Of a DNA stretch of 7,086 nt, positions 1-5,851 are shown piece by piece (position 1 is the first letter of the stretch; every line of letters starts with the position of its first letter). The notes below the pieces were generated by a model, which ran no database searches, was not told the origin of the DNA, and saw only the letters and a program-made list of their open reading frames with translations. Both the position numbers and the translations under genes were made by a program. Source of the stretch: Bermanella sp051277445 (GTDB lineage Bacteria; Pseudomonadota; Gammaproteobacteria; Pseudomonadales; Oceanobacteraceae); contig JBNMQC010000127.1 in the NCBI GenBank assembly GCA_051277445.1, forward strand, positions 1 through 7,086, in the 5' to 3' direction.

Positions 1-8
1 TTTTTGGT

Positions 9-11
9 TAG
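9..11 (+). other. In-frame TAG stop inside the icmF reading frame
   Basis: Reading the mutase frame back from the conserved VGNSGVSI block gives TTT GGT TAG GTC GGG, that is F-G-stop-V-G. As I recall the family, this stretch reads Y/F-G-K-V/I-G-N-S-G, so the TAG takes the place of an AAG (Lys) or perhaps CAG (Gln) codon through one substitution. The residues on both sides still match the family, which argues for a point change rather than a frameshift or a gene boundary. It may be a real nonsense mutation, or an error near a contig end, since the window begins only eight bases earlier. Confidence 0.7.
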
Positions 12-1481
12 GTCGGGAATTCCGGTGTCAGTATCGCCAGTGTGGACGACATGAAAAAGCTCTACAGTGGCTTTGATTTATGTTCACCCAGCACGTCTGT
101 TTCCATGACGATTAACGGCCCCGCTCCCATTATTCTTGCGTTTTTCATTAACGCCGCCATTGACCAACAGGTTGAGAAATATTTAAAAGAAAATCATTTA
201 TGGCCACAAGCACAAGCCAAAATTGATGACCACTTTAGTAATCAACCCAAGCCTGCTTATACTGGCCCATTGCCCGAAGGAAATAACGGATTAGGATTAG
301 CGCTTTTAGGGATCAACGGCGAGCAACTTGTCGACGCAAAAATCTATTCAGATATTAAACAACGTACTCTTAAAACCATTCGCGGTACCGTACAAGCAGA
401 TATATTAAAGGAAGACCAAGCGCAAAATACGTGTATTTTTTCCACCGAATTTGCCATGCACATGATGGGAGATATTCAGCAATATTTTATTGATCATGAT
501 GTGCGAAATTTTTATAGCGTGTCCATTAGCGGCTATCACATTGCCGAAGCCGGTGCGAACCCCATTACTCAATTGGCGTTTACCCTAGCCAATGGTTTCA
601 CCATCGCCGAGTATTATTTAAGTCGCGGCATGCACATCGATGATTTCGCGCCCAACTTAAGTTTCTTTTTTAGTAACGGCATGGACCCAGAGTACGCCGT
701 CATTGGTCGTGTGGCCCGTCGTATTTGGGCAAAAGCCATTAAGCACCGTTATCAAGGTAATGAGCGCTCACAAAAACTCAAATACCACATTCAAACATCA
801 GGGCGCTCGCTGCATTCTCAAGAAATTCAGTTCAATGATATCCGCACTACCTTGCAGGCCATGTATGCCCTGTTTGATAACTGCAACAGCTTACATACCA
901 ATGCATTTGATGAAGCCATCACAACACCAACTGAAGACAGCGTACGCCGAGCGGTAGCCATTCAATTAATTATCAATCGCGAACTGGGCATGAATATGTG
1001 CGAGAACCCATTACAAGGTGCCTATTTCATTGACCAGTTAACCGACACCGTCGAAGAAGCGGTCTACCAAGAATTTGACCGTTTAAGTGAGCGCGGCGGT
1101 GTACTGGGGGCCATGGATACCATGTATCAGCGCAGCAAGATTCAGGACGAGTCCATGTACTATGAGCATAAAAAGCATGACGGCAGTTTGCCTATCATTG
1201 GTGTGAATACGTTTTTGGGCAGTGATAGCCAAAACATTTCAGGTAACTTAGAGTTGGCCCGCTCCAGCGATGATGAAAAACATCAGCAAATCAATAACAT
1301 TGATCTATTTCACCAACAGCACCAGTCAGATACCGAGCACGCATTAAAAGCGTTACAAACATGCGCCATGGAAAGAGGCAACACCTTTGCCAGCCTGATT
1401 GAGGCCGTTAAACACGCCTCCTTGGGGCAAATCAGTCATGCATTGTATGTGGCAGGCGGGGAATACCGACGAAATATGTAG
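12..1481 (+). CDS. icmF: Fused isobutyryl-CoA mutase IcmF, C-terminal substrate-binding part (5' end outside window, frame interrupted)
   Basis: IcmF is an adenosylcobalamin-dependent enzyme that interconverts isobutyryl-CoA and n-butyryl-CoA. In the family, a B12-binding domain and a MeaI-type G-protein chaperone domain precede a mutase TIM barrel. Only the barrel and C-terminal region are here, about 490 codons of a protein usually near 1,090 residues. Numbering from the GTG at 42, the conserved blocks are KLYSGFDLC (6-14), SMTINGPAP (21-29), RGTVQADILKEDQAQNT (114-130), SISGYHIAEAGANP (161-174, with the catalytic-type His166), FFFSNGMDPEYAV (208-220), KYHIQTSGRSLH (247-258) and RRIWAKAIK (226-234). 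Gln128 sits where methylmalonyl-CoA mutase has its carboxylate-binding Arg, which favours the isobutyryl enzyme. The frame stays homologous upstream of the GTG (VGNSGVSIAS, 12-41), so 42 is not the true start. It also has no Shine-Dalgarno sequence. A TAG lies directly before this block at 9-11. The identity of the family is very likely; whether the gene is intact is unknown. Confidence 0.88.
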   Translation, partial: VGNSGVSIASVDDMKKLYSGFDLCSPSTSVSMTINGPAPIILAFFINAAIDQQVEKYLKENHLWPQAQAKIDDHFSNQPKPAYTGPLPEGNNGLGLALLGINGEQLVDAKIYSDIKQRTLKTIRGTVQADILKEDQAQNTCIFSTEFAMHMMGDIQQYFIDHDVRNFYSVSISGYHIAEAGANPITQLAFTLANGFTIAEYYLSRGMHIDDFAPNLSFFFSNGMDPEYAVIGRVARRIWAKAIKHRYQGNERSQKLKYHIQTSGRSLHSQEIQFNDIRTTLQAMYALFDNCNSLHTNAFDEAITTPTEDSVRRAVAIQLIINRELGMNMCENPLQGAYFIDQLTDTVEEAVYQEFDRLSERGGVLGAMDTMYQRSKIQDESMYYEHKKHDGSLPIIGVNTFLGSDSQNISGNLELARSSDDEKHQQINNIDLFHQQHQSDTEHALKALQTCAMERGNTFASLIEAVKHASLGQISHALYVAGGEYRRNM

Positions 1482-1593
1482 GGTCTTTACGTGATTTTCA
1501 TTGCAATATTATGACCACTTTCTGATTTATTGCGGTTAATTTCACTATTTTTTAAATCCTTGTAGAGCATTTCAAAGCAGTGAGATTGACATC

Positions 1594-1624
1594 TGCAAAA
1601 AGTGGTTTTTTTGCACACTTTTTG
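1594..1624 (+). repeat. Two overlapping, mutually exclusive AT-rich inverted repeats downstream of icmF
   Basis: TGCAAAAA (1594-1601) pairs perfectly with TTTTTGCA (1608-1615) across a six-base loop. The overlapping CAAAAAGTG (1596-1604) pairs perfectly with CACTTTTTG (1616-1624) across an eleven-base loop. The two hairpins share their left arm and cannot form together. No GC-rich terminator lies between icmF and the cold-shock gene, so this could act as a weak terminator for icmF or as a regulatory site upstream of the next gene. The function is inferred; the pairing is seen directly. Confidence 0.45.
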
Positions 1625-1663
1625 GTTTTATTTAAAAACATTTGGGTCTAATATGATGCTTGG

Positions 1664-1693
1664 TTTACATATTGATTTCTCAATTTGTAATCT
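1664..1693 (+). promoter_or_regulatory. Candidate promoter of the cold-shock gene
   Basis: TTTACA (1664-1669) matches the sigma-70 -35 consensus at five of six positions and lies 18 bp before TAATCT (1688-1693), a poor -10. Transcription would start near 1700, giving a leader of about 75 nt that opens on the repeated TACGGT stretch. A rival -10 is TATGAT (1652-1657) within TAATATGAT, with no good -35 in front (TTTAAA at 1631-1636 is 15 bp away). That would give a leader of about 115 nt. A choice between them cannot be made from sequence alone. Confidence 0.3.
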
Positions 1694-1700
1694 AAAACGA

Positions 1701-1755
1701 TACGGTTACGGCCACTTACGGTCTAAACCGTAGTTAAACTGCCAACCCAGTTGGC
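1701..1755 (+). promoter_or_regulatory. Structured 5' leader of the cold-shock gene
   Basis: TACGGT occurs at 1701-1706 and 1717-1722, with a one-base variant TACGGC at 1707-1712. A single complementary ACCGTA follows at 1727-1732. The nearest pairing makes a 6-bp stem with a CTAA tetraloop (1717-1732); the copy at 1701 could pair instead. A second hairpin, GCCAAC/GTTGGC (1741-1755, loop CCA), ends five bases before the AGAGAG Shine-Dalgarno-like stretch (1761-1766). Its right arm could also pair with GGCCA at 1710-1714. Cold-shock mRNAs of the CspA family are known to have long leaders that refold with temperature. That this leader does so is an inference. Confidence 0.45.
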
Positions 1756-1774
1756 CTGAAAGAGAGTAGAATAA

Positions 1775-1981
1775 ATGTCACGTGTTAACGGAACCGTAAA
1801 ATGGTTCAACGACGAGAAAGGTTTTGGTTTCATTGAGCAAGAAGGCGGCAAAGATGTTTTTGTTCACTTCAGTGCAATTAATGCTTCTGGGCGTAAAACC
1901 CTAGTTGAAGGCCAAAAAGTTACCATGGCAGTTACTGATGGTGCTAAAGGTCCTCAAGCTGAAGATGTGATCCCTGAATAA
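1775..1981 (+). CDS. CspA-family cold-shock protein
   Basis: This 68-residue, single-domain cold-shock protein is the usual length for the family. It is expected to act in the cytoplasm as an RNA chaperone that binds single-stranded RNA or DNA and keeps messages unfolded at low temperature. The nucleic-acid-binding motifs are intact: TVKWFN (7-12), RNP1 KGFGFI (15-20) and RNP2 VFVHF (28-32), giving the surface aromatics Trp10, Phe17, Phe19, Phe29 and Phe32. The start follows an AGAGAG stretch (1761-1766) with an 8-bp gap. The gene stands alone, behind a structured leader and in front of a strong terminator, which suggests a monocistronic message. I cannot tell which Csp paralogue it is, nor whether it is cold-induced or constitutive. 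Confidence 0.96.
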   Translation: MSRVNGTVKWFNDEKGFGFIEQEGGKDVFVHFSAINASGRKTLVEGQKVTMAVTDGAKGPQAEDVIPE

Positions 1982-1994
1982 TTCAGGCAGTATT

Positions 1995-2024
1995 GAAAGT
2001 GGCAACTAGCCACTTTCTTTTTTT
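1995..2024 (+). terminator. Intrinsic terminator of the cold-shock gene
   Basis: GAAAGTGGC (1995-2003) and GCCACTTTC (2009-2017) form a perfect 9-bp stem with an AACTA loop, followed directly by seven T residues (2018-2024). It begins 14 bases after the csp stop codon. This is a textbook rho-independent terminator on the plus strand and separates csp from the GST gene. Confidence 0.92.
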
Positions 2025-2038
2025 ATACCCCATCAAAT

Positions 2039-2076
2039 TTGCCATGTATGTTCATGCCCTGCTAAGTTAGTAATAT
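2039..2076 (+). promoter_or_regulatory. Weak candidate promoter for the GST/aminopeptidase pair
   Basis: After the csp terminator the GST gene needs its own promoter. TTGCCA (2039-2044) is a fair -35, and TAAGTT (2063-2068) lies 18 bp later as a weak -10. TAATAT (2071-2076) is a better -10 by sequence but too far from that -35. This is placed mainly by position and is low confidence. Confidence 0.2.
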
Positions 2077-2099
2077 AGGTCATAAAATAAGAACATTAC

Positions 2100-3197
2100 A
2101 TGTCTAAAATCCAATTATACGGCTGGGAAGTCAGTCCGTTTACCGCAAAAGTTTTCACTTACCTCAAGTACAAACAACTTGATCCTCAATATGTCACATC
2201 CAGTATTTGGCAACTGAATTTCAAAATTAAAAAAGACGTGGGTCAAATCATCATGCCAGTGGTGTATGACAATAAAGTGGTACTGCAAGACAGCAGCGCC
2301 ATCGTTGATCACTATGAAGCTAAATACGCCTCTCGATCCGTTATCCCAACCCAGCCTTTACACAAAATATGTTGCTACTTGCTAGAACTATTAGGTGATG
2401 AGTGGTTACCTCTTGCAGCCTTACACTATCGCTGGCATTACCCTGAAAACCGAACCTTCATATTTCATGAATTCGGCCGCAGCGCCTTGCCGGGCTTTCC
2501 GCGCCTATTACAAACCTATGCTGCAAAAAAAATGGGAGGCAAAATGGCGGGGTATTTACCTATTCTGGGTATCAGTGACGAGATGCAGCAGCCACTTGAA
2601 AATAATACCCATACCCTGCTCGATTATTTAAATCAACACCTGTCCCAACATCCATTCTTATTTGGCTCTCGCCCCAGCTTGGCAGACTTTTCCATGTATG
2701 GGCCGTTGTACGCGCATTTACACAGAGACCCATTCCCTGAGAACTTATTAAGCCCGTATCCTCACGTTATACAGTGGATCAACACCTTAAATGGCCCCAT
2801 CAACCTGTACCAAGGTGAATGGTTGTCATCACCGACTCTGCCAATTAGCCTATTACCCATACTGCAGGTCTGGAGCCAAACTCATGTGCCGTTAATAAAA
2901 GCCAGTATTCAAGGGTTTAACGAGTGGTGCAATCAGCATCCAAACAGCGAACGCTTACCACGAGCATTTGGACGCACCACCCTGAACATCAACGGACAAC
3001 AATCCAGCCGATTAAACCTGAGTTATGTTCTATGGATGTGGCAGCGCATACAGGCTGTTTACCAAACCTTGGCCCCCGAAGATAAAACCAGTGTGGATAC
3101 GCTACTCAAGCAACTGGATATTCTAGACATGATGCGCACACCTCTGCCGCGTAAAATTCAATTAAAGCAGTGCCGATTGCATCTAGAGCCATGCTAA
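2100..3197 (+). CDS. Glutathione S-transferase family protein with long C-terminal extension
   Basis: The first 240 residues follow the cytosolic GST plan. A thioredoxin-like domain (about 1-78) has LYGWEVSPFTAKV at 6-18, a cis-Pro site in IMPVV (Pro53), and the glutathione-contacting acidic-Ser pattern DSS at 64-66. A helical C-terminal domain (about 88-240) includes FLFGSRPSLADFSMYGPL (186-203), with the N-capping Ser193/Asp196 pair typical of GSTs. At 365 residues it is well over the usual 200-230. Residues about 245-365, with PRAFGRTTLNINGQ (287-300), YVLWMWQR (309-316) and a basic end, form an extra module I cannot assign. There is no signal peptide. The expected activity is glutathione-dependent thiol transfer or conjugation, but the substrate is unknown. 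The start has only a weak ribosome-binding site (TAAGAA near 2088). It probably shares a transcript with the aminopeptidase gene 29 bp downstream. Confidence 0.85.
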   Translation: MSKIQLYGWEVSPFTAKVFTYLKYKQLDPQYVTSSIWQLNFKIKKDVGQIIMPVVYDNKVVLQDSSAIVDHYEAKYASRSVIPTQPLHKICCYLLELLGDEWLPLAALHYRWHYPENRTFIFHEFGRSALPGFPRLLQTYAAKKMGGKMAGYLPILGISDEMQQPLENNTHTLLDYLNQHLSQHPFLFGSRPSLADFSMYGPLYAHLHRDPFPENLLSPYPHVIQWINTLNGPINLYQGEWLSSPTLPISLLPILQVWSQTHVPLIKASIQGFNEWCNQHPNSERLPRAFGRTTLNINGQQSSRLNLSYVLWMWQRIQAVYQTLAPEDKTSVDTLLKQLDILDMMRTPLPRKIQLKQCRLHLEPC

Positions 3198-3226
3198 ACT
3201 GCTGATACTTGTATTAAGGATTCGTT

Positions 3227-4585
3227 ATGCAAAACGTTATTGTTCATGATTCAAATGGTATCCCTTTACACCTTTTCGAAAAAAACTCATACGCCCAGTG
3301 GCTAGAAAAACAAGATACATTCGTTAAAAATTGGCTTGAGCAAAGCCAATTCAAGGCGCAAGGTCTCGCCCTGATCCCTAGCAAAGAAGGTCAACTTGAA
3401 ACCGCTATTTTTGTAAGTGACGATTTATCCCAGTTTTTTGCCTGTGCCGATCTCGCTAAATTACTGCCTGCGAAAACCTTTGTACTGAATACAGAGCCAG
3501 AACACCAATTGAATGCTGTCATCACATTTGGTTTAGCCAGCTATCGTTTTGAAAAGTACAAAACCATTACTCAGGGCCAAGCTAAACTGGCCGTAGCGGA
3601 CTCCGCCGTCGTTGAGCAAGCCCAGAAGTTTATCGATGCGGCCACGCTAGTGCGTGACATGATCAACACACCCGCCAGCGACATGATGCCACAACATATG
3701 TCGGCGACCATGGCGGCCCTTGCCACTGAATTTAGCGCACAATACAGTGAAATTATTGGCGACGATTTGCTGACTCAAAACTACCCAACCATTCATGCCG
3801 TTGGGCGCGCCAGCTGCCATGCCCCCCGCCTTTTGGATATGCGCTGGGGTCAAGCTAACCACCCTAAAGTGACATTAGTAGGTAAAGGTGTGTGCTTTGA
3901 TAGCGGTGGTCTTGATCTAAAACCTGGCTCCGCCATGCGTAACATGAAAAAAGACATGGGTGGTGCAGCCCATGTGTTAGGCCTTGCTCGCTTGATCATG
4001 AGCCATAACTTGCCCATTAATCTGCGCGTGCTGGTGCCAAGTGTTGAGAATGCAGTATCCGATAATGCATTTCGCCCAGGGGATGTACTCACCACTCGCC
4101 ATGGGCTAACCGTAGAAATTGACAATACTGACGCCGAAGGCCGCTTGGTCTTGTGTGATGCCCTCAGTGAAGCCAATAACGACGAGCCAGAGCTCATCAT
4201 TGACTTTGCCACTCTAACAGGCGCATGCAGAGTGGCCCTAGGCACTGAGCTGCCAGGTTTCTTTGCCAATGACCAAGCGACGGCCAATGCCCTGATGCTA
4301 GCCAGTGAGAGAAGCCAAGACCCCGTTTGGCAACTGCCTTTGCATCAAGCCTATAAAGACATGCTCAAAAGCGACATTGCGGACATGGTGAACAGTGTTC
4401 CGAGCCCCTTTGGTGGCGCAATTACCGCAGCCTTGTACCTTGAAGCATTTGTGAATAAACAAACCCCTTGGGTTCATTTTGATGTCATGGCTTGGAACAA
4501 CCGAAGCCTACCTGGTCGCCCTGTGGGTGGTGAGGCCATGGGGATCCGTGCTGTATTTGATATGCTCGCGAACAAGTACCAGTAA
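3227..4585 (+). CDS. M17 leucyl aminopeptidase family protein
   Basis: This is a two-metal cytosolic aminopeptidase that removes N-terminal residues from peptides; family members usually form hexamers. The C-terminal catalytic domain is complete. LVGKGVCFDSGGLDLKP (217-233) holds metal ligands Lys220 and Asp225 and catalytic Lys232. KKDMGGAA (241-248) holds ligand Asp243. NTDAEGRLVLCDAL (300-313), the M17 signature, holds Asp302, Glu304 and Arg306. DFATLTGA follows at 326-333. The spacing of these residues equals that in E. coli PepA (Lys270, Asp275, Lys282, Asp293, Asp352, Glu354, Arg356). At 452 residues it is shorter than PepA (503), with the reduction in the N-terminal domain, and closer to PepB-like members, so I give no gene symbol. 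TAAGGA (3215-3220) lies 6 bp before the ATG. The short gap after the GST gene suggests co-transcription. Confidence 0.95.
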   Translation: MQNVIVHDSNGIPLHLFEKNSYAQWLEKQDTFVKNWLEQSQFKAQGLALIPSKEGQLETAIFVSDDLSQFFACADLAKLLPAKTFVLNTEPEHQLNAVITFGLASYRFEKYKTITQGQAKLAVADSAVVEQAQKFIDAATLVRDMINTPASDMMPQHMSATMAALATEFSAQYSEIIGDDLLTQNYPTIHAVGRASCHAPRLLDMRWGQANHPKVTLVGKGVCFDSGGLDLKPGSAMRNMKKDMGGAAHVLGLARLIMSHNLPINLRVLVPSVENAVSDNAFRPGDVLTTRHGLTVEIDNTDAEGRLVLCDALSEANNDEPELIIDFATLTGACRVALGTELPGFFANDQATANALMLASERSQDPVWQLPLHQAYKDMLKSDIADMVNSVPSPFGGAITAALYLEAFVNKQTPWVHFDVMAWNNRSLPGRPVGGEAMGIRAVFDMLANKYQ

Positions 4586-4595
4586 AATAGCCCTT

Positions 4596-4621
4596 CCTGC
4601 GGCCTTCCAGAAAGCCGCAGG
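4596..4621 (+). terminator. GC-rich hairpin after the aminopeptidase gene, possible terminator
   Basis: CCTGCGGC (4596-4603) and GCCGCAGG (4614-4621) form a perfect 8-bp GC-rich stem with a ten-base loop, starting 11 bases after the stop codon. The bases that follow (GTGATTTCC) lack a real T tract, so it may be a weak terminator, or a hairpin that blocks 3' exonucleases. Its position between two transcription units fits an end-of-transcript role. Confidence 0.55.
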
Positions 4622-4641
4622 GTGATTTCCACTATGCGCCC

Positions 4642-4669
4642 TTCACAAATGGCGTAAAATCCCTATAAT
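4642..4669 (+). promoter_or_regulatory. Sigma-70 promoter of trhO
   Basis: A perfect TATAAT (4664-4669) is preceded at 16 bp by TTCACA (4642-4647), which matches the -35 consensus at five of six positions. Transcription would begin near 4676, leaving a leader of about 68 nt. That leader holds a small CCGAA/TTCGG hairpin (4712-4728) ending five bases before the AGGAG ribosome-binding site. This is the best promoter in the window. Confidence 0.7.
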
Positions 4670-4743
4670 CCCGCCCAACTGACTCAATCAGCCTTAAAAT
4701 TAATCAATGCGCCGAAATTACGCTTCGGTTAGCAGGAGAAAAT

Positions 4744-5760
4744 ATGACCCAGTCTCAACACACTGGCAGCATCGTCGTATGCGCCATGTACAAGTTCGTT
4801 ACCCTCGACAATTTTGAAGCCATTCGCCCGAACCTATTAAAGGTGATGGAAGACAACCTCATTCGCGGCACCTTGCTATTAGCAAGTGAAGGCATCAACG
4901 GCACAGTAGCCGGATCTCGTGAAGCCATCGACACCTTACTGGCTTGGTTCAAACACGACGAACGTCTTGCTGACATCGACTACAAAGAATCCTATACCGA
5001 CATTCCACCGTTTCACCGCACAAAAGTGAAACTGAAAAAAGAAATCGTCACCATGGGCGTTGAAGGTATCGACCCAAAACAAGTGGTGGGCACTTATGTT
5101 GACCCTAAAGACTGGAACGATTTAATCAGCGACCCAGAAGTGGTATTGGTCGATACCCGTAACGACTACGAGTATCAAGTGGGCACATTTAGAAATGCCA
5201 TCAACCCAAATACAGAAACCTTCCGTGAGTTCCCACAATATGTGAAGGACAACCTTGACCCAGCTAAACACAAAAAAGTCGCCATGTTCTGTACTGGCGG
5301 TATTCGCTGTGAGAAATCCACCGCGTATATGAAAGAGCAAGGTTTTGAAGAGGTCTACCACCTAAAAGGCGGCATCTTAAAATACTTAGAGGATGTGCCT
5401 GAAGATAATACCCTATGGGATGGAGAATGCTTTGTGTTTGATGAGCGCGTCACCGTCAACCATAAGCTAGAAAAAGGCGAATATGATCAGTGTCATGCGT
5501 GTCGCTTACCGATCACCGAAGATGAAAAGCTAGATGCGCGCTATCAAAAAGGCGTGAGCTGCCCTCACTGCTATGACAAGCTAACCGACGAGCAGCGTCA
5601 ACGCTTTGCAGAACGCGAAAAACAAGTCGAACTTGCCAAGCGACGCGGTGAAGCCCACATTGGCTCCGAAGTTCAAGATGCCATCGAAGCCCACCGTAAA
5701 GCGAAAGAGCAAGAGCGTGAACAACAGCGCTTACGCAGCCTTGCTGGGCAAAAGAAGTAA
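4744..5760 (+). CDS. trhO: tRNA uridine(34) hydroxylase TrhO (YceA-type rhodanese-domain protein)
   Basis: TrhO uses molecular oxygen to convert U34 in the wobble position of several tRNAs to 5-hydroxyuridine, the first step towards the cmo5U-type modifications that widen codon reading. The N-terminal UPF0176-type domain (about 10-110) includes LLASEGINGTVAGS (45-58) and IPPFHRTKVKLKKEIV (87-102). The rhodanese domain (about 120-225) has VDTRNDYEYQVG (136-147) and the active loop FCTGGIRCEKS (182-192), with the expected catalytic Cys183 and a second Cys189. A possible metal-binding pair, CHAC (250-253) and CPHC (273-276), follows. The last 60 residues are highly charged and probably helical, a plausible tRNA-contacting tail. 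At 338 residues it is close to E. coli YceA (350). AGGAG (4734-4738) precedes the ATG by 5 bp. It is probably monocistronic. Confidence 0.95.
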   Translation: MTQSQHTGSIVVCAMYKFVTLDNFEAIRPNLLKVMEDNLIRGTLLLASEGINGTVAGSREAIDTLLAWFKHDERLADIDYKESYTDIPPFHRTKVKLKKEIVTMGVEGIDPKQVVGTYVDPKDWNDLISDPEVVLVDTRNDYEYQVGTFRNAINPNTETFREFPQYVKDNLDPAKHKKVAMFCTGGIRCEKSTAYMKEQGFEEVYHLKGGILKYLEDVPEDNTLWDGECFVFDERVTVNHKLEKGEYDQCHACRLPITEDEKLDARYQKGVSCPHCYDKLTDEQRQRFAEREKQVELAKRRGEAHIGSEVQDAIEAHRKAKEQEREQQRLRSLAGQKK

Positions 5761-5783
5761 TCAAACGCTTCAATATAAAGCAC

Positions 5784-5825
5784 ACAAAAAAGCCGCTAAC
5801 ACTTAAATGTTAGCGGCTTTTTTGT
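5784..5825. terminator. Bidirectional intrinsic terminator between trhO and tpx
   Basis: The arms 5784-5801 and 5808-5825 are perfect 18-bp reverse complements around the loop CTTAAA. The core AGCCGCTAACA/TGTTAGCGGCT is flanked by six A on the left and six T on the right, so the structure reads as a stem plus U tract from either strand. It lies 23 bp after the trhO stop and 26 bp beyond the tpx stop, the expected place for two convergent genes sharing one terminator. Confidence 0.95.
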
Positions 5826-5851
5826 ATCACTTACGTGAGCAACTTAGACGA

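Noticed and set aside
15..26. GGGAATTCCGGT near the left edge resembling an EcoRI linker or cloning adapter
   Set aside because: In frame it encodes G-N-S-G, part of the conserved IcmF block, so it is native sequence. An adapter origin cannot be excluded for the first eight or so bases.
42..44. GTG at 42 as the true start of a stand-alone mutase subunit
   Set aside because: The conserved family sequence VGNSGVSIAS continues upstream in the same frame, there is no ribosome-binding site, and a protein starting here would lack the first part of the TIM barrel.
1586..1591. Consensus TTGACA as the -35 of a csp promoter
   Set aside because: No acceptable -10 occurs 15-19 bp downstream; that stretch is the T-rich arm of the hairpins.
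2695..2700. Possible mobile or foreign origin of the GST gene because of its unusual length
   Set aside because: Codon choice and base composition look like those of the neighbours, and no repeats, integrase or insertion-sequence ends flank it.
3850..4287. 145-codon open frame on the minus strand opposite the aminopeptidase gene
   Set aside because: It lies wholly within the strongly conserved M17 catalytic region. Its product is low-complexity and Ser/Arg/Pro-rich with no recognisable motif, so it is a shadow of the plus-strand gene.
5513..5806. Open frames overlapping the 3' end of trhO (minus 5513-5785 and plus 5606-5806)
   Set aside because: Both lie over the TrhO charged tail, run into the terminator arms and show no family features.
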